NCBI RefSeq assembly: GCF_003594875.1
Contig: NZ_QZEY01000008.1
Location: 1-64,000, forward strand
Length of the DNA stretch: 64,000 nt
Origin: Bailinhaonella thermotolerans
Lineage (GTDB): Bacteria; Actinomycetota; Actinomycetes; Streptosporangiales; Streptosporangiaceae
Direction: 5' to 3'
Shown piece by piece: positions 8,663 through 16,287 of this stretch (position 1 is the first letter of the stretch; each line of letters opens with the position of its first letter). A program made the translations under genes and the position numbers. The notes under the pieces are model-generated. The model was not told the origin of the DNA, made no database searches, and saw only the letters and a list, made by a program, of their open reading frames with translations.

Positions 8663-9868
8663 ATGCCGCAACCCCGCATCTCCGCACGCATCTCCGCGAT
8701 CTCCGAGTCGGCCACCCTCGCCGTGGACGCCAAGGCCAAGGCCATGAAGGCCGAGGGCCGCCCGGTCATCGGCTTCGGCGCCGGCGAGCCCGACTTCCCG
8801 ACGCCCGACTACATCGTCGAGGCCGCGATCGAGGCCGCCAGGAACCCGCGGTTCCACAAGTACACCCCGGCCGGCGGCCTGCCCGAGCTGAAGCAGGCGA
8901 TCGCGGACAAGACCCTCCGCGACTCCGGCTACTCGGTCGGGGCCTCGGAGGTGCTGGTCACGAACGGCGGCAAGCAGGCGGTCTACGAGGCGTTCGCGAC
9001 GCTGCTCGACCCGGGCGACGAGGTCCTGGTGCCCGCGCCGTACTGGACCACCTACCCCGAGTCGATCAAGCTCGCGGGCGGCGTGCAGGTGGACGTCGTC
9101 GCCGACGAGACCACCGGCTACCTCGTGACCGTGGACCAGCTCGAGGCCGCGCGCACCGAGCGCACCAAGGTGCTGCTGTTCGTCTCGCCGTCGAACCCGA
9201 CCGGCGCGGTCTACTCCCCCGAGCAGGTCGCCGAGATCGGCGCGTGGGCCGCCTCGCACGGCCTGTGGGTCGTCACCGACGAGATCTACGAGCACCTGGT
9301 GTACGGCGACGCGACGTTCACCTCGATCGCGACCGCCGTTCCTGAGCTCGCGGACAAGGTCGTCATCCTCAACGGCGTGGCCAAGACCTACGCCATGACC
9401 GGCTGGCGGGTGGGCTGGCTGATCGGCCCGTCCGACGTGGTCAAGGCCGCCACCAACCTCCAGTCGCACGCCACCTCCAACGTCTCCAACGTCGCCCAGG
9501 CGGCGGCGCTGGCGGCGGTCTCCGGCGACCTGTCGGCCGTGGCCACGATGCGCGAGGCGTTCGACCGCCGCCGCCAGACCATGGTCCGCATGCTCAACGA
9601 GATCCCCGGCGTGTTCTGCCCCGAGCCGCACGGCGCGTTCTACGCGTACCCGACGGTCAAGGACATCCTGGGCAAGGAGATCCGGGGCCGCCGGCCGCGG
9701 ACCTCCGCCGAGCTGGCCGAGCTGATCCTCGATGAGGCCGAGGTCGCCCTCGTCCCCGGCGAGGCGTTCGGCACCCCCGGCTACTTCCGCCTCAGCTACG
9801 CCCTCGGCGACGCCGACCTCGCGGAAGGCGTCGGCCGCGTGGCCAAGCTCCTCGCCGAGGCGCGCTGA
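8663..9868 (+). CDS. aspC: Aspartate/aromatic aminotransferase (class I, PLP-dependent)
   Basis: A 401-residue protein; the ATG at 8663 has GATAGGA upstream, while the frame remains open earlier through the divergent tRNA-Trp promoter region. It shows [13 protein letters not shown] near the N-terminus, [10 protein letters not shown] (cofactor-phosphate loop), [20 protein letters not shown] and the PLP lysine (about Lys241) in [16 protein letters not shown]. This is the Ib subgroup of aspartate aminotransferases common in actinomycetes, linking oxaloacetate/2-oxoglutarate with aspartate/glutamate. It is a single gene followed by a perfect hairpin. Confidence 0.92.
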   Translation: MPQPRISARISAISESATLAVDAKAKAMKAEGRPVIGFGAGEPDFPTPDYIVEAAIEAARNPRFHKYTPAGGLPELKQAIADKTLRDSGYSVGASEVLVTNGGKQAVYEAFATLLDPGDEVLVPAPYWTTYPESIKLAGGVQVDVVADETTGYLVTVDQLEAARTERTKVLLFVSPSNPTGAVYSPEQVAEIGAWAASHGLWVVTDEIYEHLVYGDATFTSIATAVPELADKVVILNGVAKTYAMTGWRVGWLIGPSDVVKAATNLQSHATSNVSNVAQAAALAAVSGDLSAVATMREAFDRRRQTMVRMLNEIPGVFCPEPHGAFYAYPTVKDILGKEIRGRRPRTSAELAELILDEAEVALVPGEAFGTPGYFRLSYALGDADLAEGVGRVAKLLAEAR

Positions 9869-9914
9869 CCGCTCACGCCGTACGGCTCCCGCGGCACAGC
9901 GCACACGAACGGCC

Positions 9915-9947
9915 GAACGGCCCCTCCGGCTTCCGGAGGGGCCGTTC
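9915..9947. terminator. Bidirectional hairpin between aspC and the anti-sigma-like gene
   Basis: Perfect 15-base arms (9915-9929 and 9933-9947) close a three-base loop. It lies 46 bases behind aspC and 52 bases behind the convergent gene ending at 10000, so it can serve both. There is no U-run, typical for high-GC actinomycete terminators. Confidence 0.7.
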
Positions 9948-9999
9948 CGGTTCACGCCGCCGCCGCGCCGGCGGGCACCGCCGGCGCGGCGGATCGGGG

Positions 10000-11106
10000 T
10001 CACGGCCGGCGGACGGACGCGGCGACCTTCAGGAGTTCGGCGTCGGAGCGGTATCCGCGCGCGCGGACCTGGATTCCCACGCCGGGTTCCGGGATCCAGG
10101 TCAGGATCCGCGTCCGCCCCGGTTCCCCGGACAGGACGCCGTCCTCGCCGCCCACCCGGGCGCGCACCGGTCGCCCGGTCCCCGGCGCGGACTCGGCGTG
10201 CAGCCGCGCCTCGTCCCACGAGCGCGGCACCTTCATCACGTACACGGTCAGCCGCGGGCCGCGCTCGGACCAGTCTTCCTGCGGGGAGTACCAGCGGGCC
10301 TCCACCGCCTTGACGCCGACGCGCCCTCCCGCCTCCGGGGAGCCGTCGAGCGGGCCCCGCTGGAGACCCGGCGGGATGTGGGCGACCTCGAAGTCGTCCA
10401 CCAGGGCGTCCCCCGGCCCCATCCCGGAGCGCGCGCCCTTTTCCGAGGGGTCGTCCGAGGTGGTGGGGTAGTAGGTGAGGCTCCGGGCGATCTTCAGCAG
10501 TTCCCCGGCTGACGCGGGTGTCATCGCCACGTGGAGCGCCACGCCGGGCCGGACGAGCCACAGCATCTGCGTCCCGTCGGGCTTGCGGAGCGCGGGGCCC
10601 GCGGGCAGGGGCACGCGTTCCCAGGAGGAGACGCCGTCGAACGGAGGCAGCCTCTTCAGGTCCTCGGGACCGGCCAGGGGCGCTCGGAGGATACTCAGGG
10701 TGAGGCGGCCACCACCGGGCATGGTCCAGGTGCCTTCGACGCTCGTCCACGCATCGCTCAGGCTGGTGACGCTCCCCTCGTAGACCGCGCCTGCGGGGAG
10801 GTAGGCGGCGTCGATCGCGCCGCCCTCGCCCAGCACGACGCCCTTGCCGGTCCCCGCCCTGGCGCCGGGGTCTCCGGGAGGGGAGACCACGTTGTGCGCG
10901 GGCGGCTCCGGCGCGGCGGCCTGGTACGCGGGGTACGCGGCGACCGCCACGGCGGCGGCGAGCAGGGCGGCGGCCGTACGGCGGCGGCGGCGGGTGCGCC
11001 GGGTGTGGGCCGTGCGCACGCGGTCCACCAGGTCGGCGCCGACGCGCAGGCCGTGCGTGTCGGCGCGCATGGCCCGGCGCAGTTCGTCCTCAAGCTCCAG
11101 CGCCAT
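10000..11106 (-). CDS. Membrane-anchored partner of a SigE-type sigma factor
   Basis: A 368-residue protein. The cytosolic N-terminus (about 1-45) is very basic near the membrane (RRTRRRRR), one membrane span covers about 46-65, and the remainder is a presumably extracytoplasmic domain with many Pro/Gly. It overlaps the sigma-factor gene upstream by 17 bases, so the pair is coupled. Position and topology suggest an anti-sigma factor. However, the His-x3-Cys-x2-Cys zinc anti-sigma motif is absent, so the class is unrecognised. No enzyme motif is seen. Confidence 0.6.
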   Translation of the reverse strand: MALELEDELRRAMRADTHGLRVGADLVDRVRTAHTRRTRRRRRTAAALLAAAVAVAAYPAYQAAAPEPPAHNVVSPPGDPGARAGTGKGVVLGEGGAIDAAYLPAGAVYEGSVTSLSDAWTSVEGTWTMPGGGRLTLSILRAPLAGPEDLKRLPPFDGVSSWERVPLPAGPALRKPDGTQMLWLVRPGVALHVAMTPASAGELLKIARSLTYYPTTSDDPSEKGARSGMGPGDALVDDFEVAHIPPGLQRGPLDGSPEAGGRVGVKAVEARWYSPQEDWSERGPRLTVYVMKVPRSWDEARLHAESAPGTGRPVRARVGGEDGVLSGEPGRTRILTWIPEPGVGIQVRARGYRSDAELLKVAASVRRP

Positions 11107-11617
11107 GGGACACCTCCCTCAGGTCCGTTCCGTGGGGCTCGATCAGGGTGCGGAGGCGGGCCAGGGCGCGGGACGCCTGGCTCTTGACGGTGCCGACCGT
11201 GACGCCGAGCGCCTCGGCCGTCTGGGCCTCGGTGAGGTCCTCGAAGTAGCGGAGGACGAGCACCGCGCGCTGTTTCGGGGTGAGCGCCCGCAGGGCGCGC
11301 ATGAGCTCGTCGCGCAGTTCCAGGGAGGGCGCTCCGTCGTACGCCGGCCGGTCAGGTGGCGTCGCCGTGGGCAGGATCCGCAGGATGGCCCTGCGGCGGG
11401 CGCGGCTGATCGCGGTGTTGACCACGATGCGGCGGACGTAGGGCTCGGGGTCGGCCCCGGATTCGATGCGGGCCCAGGAGCGGTAGGCCCGCTCCAGGGC
11501 GGTCTGGAGCACGTCCTCGGCCTCGTCCCGGGAGCCGCAGGTCAGGTACGCCGTGCGCAGGAGGGCGGTCCCCCGTGAGGCGACGAACTCCGCGAAGGAG
11601 TCCTCATCCCGTTTCAT
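11090..11617 (-). CDS. SigE-family RNA polymerase sigma factor (ECF type)
   Basis: A 175-residue sigma factor. Region 2 spans about residues 5-75 (FAEFVASRGTALLRTAYLTCGSRDEAEDVLQTALERAYRSW..., YVRRIVVN) and region 4 spans about 105-165 (RALTPKQRAVLVLRYFEDLTEAQTAEALGVTVGTVKSQASRALARLR). The DEAEDVLQ and GTVKSQASR helices are characteristic of the actinomycete SigE family. It would direct polymerase to its own regulon, held in check by the coupled membrane protein. A closely similar module follows at 11842-13145. Confidence 0.9.
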   Translation of the reverse strand: MKRDEDSFAEFVASRGTALLRTAYLTCGSRDEAEDVLQTALERAYRSWARIESGADPEPYVRRIVVNTAISRARRRAILRILPTATPPDRPAYDGAPSLELRDELMRALRALTPKQRAVLVLRYFEDLTEAQTAEALGVTVGTVKSQASRALARLRTLIEPHGTDLREVSHGAGA

Positions 11618-11771
11618 GCCCTTTCATACGCCTGAAGGCGGGCGAGGGTTGGCGTCGCCCGCCAAGTCGTTCGCCAAGCCGTTCGCCGGGTCTTCCGCCA
11701 AGTCGCCCGCCGAATCGCCCGCCACGTCGTTCGCCGGGTGGTTCGCCGGGTCGCGCGAAAGAGACGATCCC
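11618..11771. repeat. Degenerate short repeats behind the sigma module
   Basis: Between two sigma-factor modules the sequence repeats variants of TCGTTCGCC(G/A)GGTCG and TCGCCCGCC several times (about 11665-11755). It appears non-coding although it is open on the plus strand. It resembles the other low-complexity arrays of this window. Confidence 0.5.
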
Positions 11772-11820
11772 GTACGGCGAAGCCGCCCGCGTCCTCGGGG
11801 AGCGGGCGGCTTCGCCGTAC
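11772..11820 (-). terminator. 18-bp perfect inverted repeat, terminator
   Basis: Perfect 18-base arms (11772-11789 and 11803-11820) enclose a 13-base loop. Each arm carries half of the GTACGGC palindrome at its base. It starts 22 bases behind the stop of the minus-strand gene ending at 11842 and should end that transcript. Confidence 0.75.
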
Positions 11821-11841
11821 AGGATCTCTACTTCGTGGGGT

Positions 11842-12639
11842 CTACTTCGTCTCGATGGACTCGGCCACCGCGCGGACCTCGGACTCGGCCACGTCGTGGG
11901 AGAGGATCTCGATGCCGTAGCCGGGCTGGGTCCAGGCCAGGACGGGCTGGCCCTTCTCCATCAGCAGGCCCATCGCCTCGCCGGTGCGGACCTGGAAGGC
12001 CTCGTGCCCGTTGATCCGGATGGGCTTGGCCCCCTGCTCCCGGTAACCGGCCAGGCGCGCGGCCAGATCGCCGACCGCGGCGCCCCGGTAGACGATCACC
12101 TGGACCCACTTCTCGCCGTCCACGCCCCACATCCGGGAGTAGGTGGAGGGGGCGCTGCCGAAGGTGTTCTCCAGGGTCTGGCCGTTCCACTTCAGGCCCC
12201 CGGGGATGTGGCCGATCGCGATCCCGCCGTACTCCCGCCCGTCCCCCGCGGGCGCCGGCGTGGCCTCCGGCTCGGCGGTGGCGGTCACCTCGAAGGGGCC
12301 GGTCTCGGGCGAGAACGTCGCGGTGCTCTCGTCCCGCTTCCCGTCCGGGGCGGACACCCCGGGGCTCGGGAGCGCCGGCTCCACGCCCCCGGGGGTGGGC
12401 AGGGCCGGATCGGGCGACCCCCCGCCGCTCAGCACGGGGGCCTGCGGCGGGGCCGTGAGCGCCTGGTACGCCGGGAACGCCCCGGCGATCACCGCCGTGG
12501 CCGCCGCCACCGCCGCCACGCCGTACCAGGTCCTGCGGCGCGCCCGGCGCCGCCGTACGGCCTGCGCCAGCCCCGCCGGGGGCCGCACCTCCGCCACCCG
12601 CTCGTCGATCGCCTTCCTCAGCGTCTCCTCGACGTTCAT
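11842..12639 (-). CDS. Membrane-anchored partner of a SigE-type sigma factor (second module)
   Basis: A 265-residue protein with a short cytosolic part ending in RRRRARRRTW, one membrane span (about 38-58) with the sequence AGAFPAYQALTAPP, then a Pro/Thr-rich linker (about 60-130) and an extracytoplasmic domain. The PAYQA(L/A)xAP stretch just after the span is shared with the protein at 10000-11106, showing common descent. It overlaps its sigma gene by four bases. No zinc-binding anti-sigma motif is present; the anti-sigma role is inferred from pairing. Confidence 0.6.
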   Translation of the reverse strand: MNVEETLRKAIDERVAEVRPPAGLAQAVRRRRARRRTWYGVAAVAAATAVIAGAFPAYQALTAPPQAPVLSGGGSPDPALPTPGGVEPALPSPGVSAPDGKRDESTATFSPETGPFEVTATAEPEATPAPAGDGREYGGIAIGHIPGGLKWNGQTLENTFGSAPSTYSRMWGVDGEKWVQVIVYRGAAVGDLAARLAGYREQGAKPIRINGHEAFQVRTGEAMGLLMEKGQPVLAWTQPGYGIEILSHDVAESEVRAVAESIETK

Positions 12640-13145
12640 CCGGTCACCTCCGCGAACACACTCGGGTCCAGGTACGTGCGCAGCCGGGCCAGCCCCCGTG
12701 AGGCCTGGCTCTTCACGCTGCCGGTCGAGCAGCGCAGGGCCGCCGCCGTCTCCGCCTCCGACAGGTCGAGCCAGTACCGCAGCACCAGCACGGCCCGCTG
12801 CCGCGGCGGCAGCTTGAGCAACTCGGCGACCAGCACGCTGCGCAGGTGCACCGAGTGGTCCTCGGGCACCGGGGTGTCCGGCGGCGCCGCGACGTTCACC
12901 TCGCGCAGCAGGCGGCGGCGCCGGGCGCGGCTGATCGCGGCGTTGACCAGCACACGCCGGGCGTACGGCTCTGGATCGTCGGCGCTGACGCGGTCCCAGT
13001 GCCGGTACAGCTTCTCCAGGGCACCCTGGAGCAGATCCTCGGCGTCGTGGTGCGATCCGCCGCAGACGAGGTACGCGATGCGCATGAGCGAGGTGCTCCG
13101 CGCGGCGACGAACTCGTCAAAGGATCTTTCGTAGCTTTCACGCAT
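12636..13145 (-). CDS. SigE-family RNA polymerase sigma factor (second module)
   Basis: A 169-residue sigma factor. Region 2 is FDEFVAARSTSLMRIAYLVCGGSHHDAEDLLQGALEKLYRHW... with YARRVLVNAAISRARRRR. Region 4 is LPPRQRAVLVLRYWLDLSEAETAAALRCSTGSVKSQASRGLARLRTYL. It closely resembles the factor at 11090-11617, and the two modules probably arose by duplication. It is divergent from the adenosine deaminase gene with a gap of only 66 bases. Confidence 0.9.
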   Translation of the reverse strand: MRESYERSFDEFVAARSTSLMRIAYLVCGGSHHDAEDLLQGALEKLYRHWDRVSADDPEPYARRVLVNAAISRARRRRLLREVNVAAPPDTPVPEDHSVHLRSVLVAELLKLPPRQRAVLVLRYWLDLSEAETAAALRCSTGSVKSQASRGLARLRTYLDPSVFAEVTG

Positions 13146-13211
13146 TCCGGACTCCCTTCACCCCCCACTCACGCTCGGGACGCCCGGAAGGTTGAGCGTT
13201 TGCGGCACCCT

Positions 13212-14237
13212 ATGGTCATGTCGCGTCCGCTCGCCGCTTTACCGAAGGCCCACCTCCATCTGCACTTCACCGGTTCCATGCGCCACTCCACCCTGGTCGA
13301 GCTGGCCAAGGTCCACGGCGTGCACCTGCCCGACGCCCTCGAACAACACTGGCCGCCGAGGCTGCGGGCCACCGACGAGCGCGGCTGGTTCCGGTTCCAG
13401 CGCCTCTACGACATCGCGCGCTCGGTGCTGCGCACGCCCGACGACGTACGGCGGCTGCTGCGCGAGGCGGCCGAGGACGAGGCGGCCGAGGGGTCGCGCT
13501 GGCTGGAGATCCAGGTGGACCCTTCGGGATACGCCGGCCGGTTCGGCGGGCTGACCGAGACCCTGGAGATGGTGCTGCGGGCGGCCTCGGACGCCGCCGG
13601 CGCGGCCGGGATCGGCATCGGGGTGATCGTGGCCGCCAACCGCACGAAGCACCCGCTTGACGCCAAGACGCTCGCCCGCCTGGCCGCGCAGTACGCCGGG
13701 GACGGGGTGGTCGGCTTCGGCCTGTCCAACGACGAGCGCCGGGGCCGGGCCCGCGACTTCGAGGGGGCGTTCCGCATCGCCCGCCGCGCCGGCCTGCTGA
13801 GCGTGCCCCACGGCGGCGAGCTGTCCGGCCCGGTCAGCGTCCGCGAGTGCGTGGACGACCTGGACGCCGACCGCGTCGGCCACGGCGTCCGCTCCGCCGA
13901 GGACCCGCGCCTCATGGAGCGCCTGGCCGACCGTCAGATCACCTGCGAGGTCTGCCCCACCTCCAACGTCGCCCTCGGCGTCGCCCCCACCCCCGGCGAC
14001 GTCCCCCTCCGCGCCCTCTTCGACGCGGGGGTCCCCATCGCCCTCGGCGCCGACGACCCCCTCCTCTTCGGATCCCGCCTCCTCTCCCAGTACGAACTGG
14101 CCCGCGTCGCCTACGGCTTCACCGACGCCGAACTGGCCGAGCTGGCCCGCATGTCCATCCGCGCCTCCACCGCCCCCGAGGCGACGAAGAAGGAGCTCCT
14201 GCAAGCGGTGGACGCCTGGCTCACCACCCCCGCCTGA
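13212..14237 (+). CDS. add: Adenosine deaminase family protein
   Basis: A 341-residue TIM-barrel deaminase. Zinc ligands are in HLHLHFTGS, SVPHGGE and the GADDP motif; CPTSN and DRVGHGVR are further family blocks. The start is ATG 13212 or 13218; neither has a clear ribosome binding site, so a very short leader is possible. The N-terminal HFTGS replaces the more common HLDGS, and GADDP replaces the usual TDDP, so the substrate may differ from adenosine. The expected reaction is deamination of adenosine to inosine in purine salvage. Confidence 0.85.
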   Translation: MVMSRPLAALPKAHLHLHFTGSMRHSTLVELAKVHGVHLPDALEQHWPPRLRATDERGWFRFQRLYDIARSVLRTPDDVRRLLREAAEDEAAEGSRWLEIQVDPSGYAGRFGGLTETLEMVLRAASDAAGAAGIGIGVIVAANRTKHPLDAKTLARLAAQYAGDGVVGFGLSNDERRGRARDFEGAFRIARRAGLLSVPHGGELSGPVSVRECVDDLDADRVGHGVRSAEDPRLMERLADRQITCEVCPTSNVALGVAPTPGDVPLRALFDAGVPIALGADDPLLFGSRLLSQYELARVAYGFTDAELAELARMSIRASTAPEATKKELLQAVDAWLTTPA

Positions 14238-14251
14238 CCCTCCTCGGCCCC

Positions 14252-14335
14252 CGTGATCTCGCGATGCCGCGCCCCCGCCGGCACCGCCCGGGCCCTCGGC
14301 CACGGCCGGGGAAGGCGCGGGATCGCCAGATCACG
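14252..14335. terminator. Long imperfect inverted repeat between convergent genes
   Basis: Two 22-base arms (14252-14273 and 14314-14335) pair with two mismatches around a 40-base loop. It lies behind the adenosine deaminase gene and is separated from the convergent gene by short GGTGGGGTCATC repeats (14365-14405). A bidirectional termination role is likely. Confidence 0.5.
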
Positions 14336-14404
14336 GAAGAGGGAGGACGACGCCCCGGCGGGCCGGGGTCATCGGTGGGGTCGTTGGTGGGGTCATCGGT
14401 GGGG

Positions 14405-15202
14405 TCATCGCAGGGTGGCGGCTATCCGGGTGGCTGCCCCGGAGGTGGGAAGCCCTTCCAGGCGGAGACCCGTCCCGCCGTGCTGCCAGATGAGGGTGGG
14501 GCCCGCCCGGCGTTCATAGGTCAGGGGGCTCTGGGAGCCCTCGGGGTAGTACGTGAGGCCGTGGTCCCGGGGGATCCACAGGGCCGTGCGGGTCCCGGCC
14601 CTGACCTCCTCCGGGTACGGCGGGCCCAGGTCCTTGCGCCAGACGGGTTCCACCCGGCCGGCGAACTCGTCCAGGCGTACGGCGGGGCGGCCGGGGCGGG
14701 CACGCCAGTGGAGGGTGACCACGCGGTCGCCGTCGGCCAGCCGTACCTCGTCGGGGGCGCCCAGGGCGGCGGGGACGAGGACGCGGAAGGGCGCGCGGGC
14801 GCGTGCCTCGGCCAGGGAGACCCGCCGCTCGCCGGGGAGGGCGGGGGACGAGGCCGCGGGCGAGGGGGCCGGCGACGGGGCCGGGCGGGGCGCGGGGTCC
14901 ACGTGGATCTCGACCCCGGCGAAGCGGAGGACCGTGGCGACGGCGGCGCGGCCCTGCGGGGTGGCGCCGAGCAGGATCGCGGTGACCAGGGCGACCCCGA
15001 TCGTGACCGGCCGCCACCCGGGGCGGAACCCCCGCCGGCCGCGGGGCCGCTGCAGGCGGCGCCGTACGGCTCGCGCGACCTCGGGGGCGGGCGGGGGCGG
15101 AGGGACGTCGAGCTCGGCCCCGAGCGCGGTCAGCTCGCGCTCCAGGTCCGGCATGTCCGGCATCTCTGGCGTGTCAGGCGTGCCGGGCCGGTCAGTGGGC
15201 AT
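14405..15202 (-). CDS. Membrane-anchored partner of an ECF sigma factor (third module)
   Basis: A 265-residue protein: a cytosolic acidic/Pro-rich N-terminus (about 1-65), one membrane span (about 66-84, VTIGVALVTAILLGATPQG) and an outer domain with a Pro/Ala/Ser linker and LTYYPEGSQSPLTYERRAGPTLIWQHGGTGLRLEG near the end. It overlaps the sigma gene by 11 bases. It differs in sequence from the two earlier partner proteins and also lacks a zinc anti-sigma motif. An anti-sigma function is inferred from the coupling only. Confidence 0.55.
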   Translation of the reverse strand: MPTDRPGTPDTPEMPDMPDLERELTALGAELDVPPPPPAPEVARAVRRRLQRPRGRRGFRPGWRPVTIGVALVTAILLGATPQGRAAVATVLRFAGVEIHVDPAPRPAPSPAPSPAASSPALPGERRVSLAEARARAPFRVLVPAALGAPDEVRLADGDRVVTLHWRARPGRPAVRLDEFAGRVEPVWRKDLGPPYPEEVRAGTRTALWIPRDHGLTYYPEGSQSPLTYERRAGPTLIWQHGGTGLRLEGLPTSGAATRIAATLR

Positions 15203-15728
15203 CGTCCACCTCCTCCCCCGGGCCGAAGCGCTCCCGCAGCCGGGCCAGGCCGCGGGACGCGCGCGACTTGACCGTACCGACCGGCCAGCCGAGCACCTGG
15301 GCGGTCTCCGCCTCGGAGAACTGCAGGAGATACCGGCAGACGAGGACGCGGCGTTCCCGGTCGGGCAGTTCCCGCAGCGCCGCGAGCAGCCGCGCGCGGC
15401 GTTCGTCCTCGACCACCGTCCCCGCCGGGTCGTCCCCCACGACGGTCTCGCGCACCTGGGCCAGCCGCAGCGCCAGCTCCGCGCGCCTCCCCCGCGAGCG
15501 GGTCAGGTTGTGGGTCTCGTTGGCGACGATGCGCAGCAGCCAGGGCCGGAAGGGGGAGTCGGTACGGTACTTCGCCAGATGGCGGTACGCCTTGACGAAC
15601 GCCTCCTGCACGACGTCCGCGGCCTCGTCCCCCGCGCCGAGCAGGGCCGCCGTCCGGTGTGCGACCGCGCTGTAGCGCTGGACCAGCACCTCGTAGGCGT
15701 CCAGGTCGCCGGCCAGCGCCCTGGCCAC
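15192..15728 (-). CDS. ECF-type RNA polymerase sigma factor (third module)
   Basis: A 178-residue sigma-70 family factor with a GTG start at 15728. Region 2 runs GDLDAYEVLVQRYSAVAHRTAALLGAGDEAADVVQEAFVKAYRHL and WLLRIVANETHN. Region 4 runs LPDRERRVLVCRYLLQFSEAETAQVLGWPVGTVKSRASRGLARLRERF. Unlike the two SigE-type neighbours it has a DVVQEAF helix and GTVKSRASR, a different ECF subgroup. GGAGGAG lies 22 bases ahead of the GTG with no start codon at the usual distance, so the exact N-terminus is uncertain. Confidence 0.88.
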   Translation of the reverse strand: MARALAGDLDAYEVLVQRYSAVAHRTAALLGAGDEAADVVQEAFVKAYRHLAKYRTDSPFRPWLLRIVANETHNLTRSRGRRAELALRLAQVRETVVGDDPAGTVVEDERRARLLAALRELPDRERRVLVCRYLLQFSEAETAQVLGWPVGTVKSRASRGLARLRERFGPGEEVDDAH

Positions 15729-16287
15729 GGCCTCGTGATCGTCCGTCTCTGGGCTCCTCCGGGTTCGGCGCGCACCCCTCTTCTACCGCCTCTCCCCCGT
15801 CCGGCGGAACCCCGGCGACGCCCTTCCGGCGGTCCGCGACACCCGTACCGGCGATCTCGGTATGCCCTTTCGGTAGTTCTCCCGATGTTGGGCCGGGGTG
15901 TCCCGGGCCAGGCTGGAATCGGTCATCGGGTTCGGTGCCGTCGATGTGTGAGAGCACGTCCGGGCGCCCATCGACGGCGCGCGCGCCGGGCCCGGTGACC
16001 CTTCCGGGAACACTCACACCCCGTGTCACCGCCGTACGGCGCAGCCCCCCGGCCCGCCGTACGGCGGTGGCGCCCACGACGGGACGCCCTGCGCGGGCCC
16101 CGCGGCGCGACGCTCCGGGGCCGCCGCGTCGCAGGGCCCGGAGCGCGAGGCGCCGGCGCGGCACGAGCCCGGGGCCGCCGGGCTCAGGCCGTACAGGAGG
16201 CAGGCCGTACCGGGGCTCAGCCGTGCGGAGGCTCAGGCCGTACCGGGGCTCAGGCCGTACCGAAGAAGACGGAAGGGGACGGGCGCG
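15729..16287. other. Non-coding region ahead of the third sigma module
   Basis: About 560 bases without a supportable gene. It includes the sigma-gene upstream region, two complete GCCGTACGGC palindromes (about 16030 and 16057) and the tandem array at 16188-16265 behind the LuxR-STAND gene. Confidence 0.5.
16188..16265. repeat. Five-copy 16-17-bp tandem repeat built on GCCGTAC
   Basis: Units starting GCCGTAC (one GCCGTGC) and continuing CGGGGCTCAG or close variants begin at 16188, 16204, 16220, 16237 and 16254. It sits 25-100 bases behind the stop codon of the LuxR-STAND gene. Each unit carries one half of the genome-wide palindrome. Confidence 0.8.
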
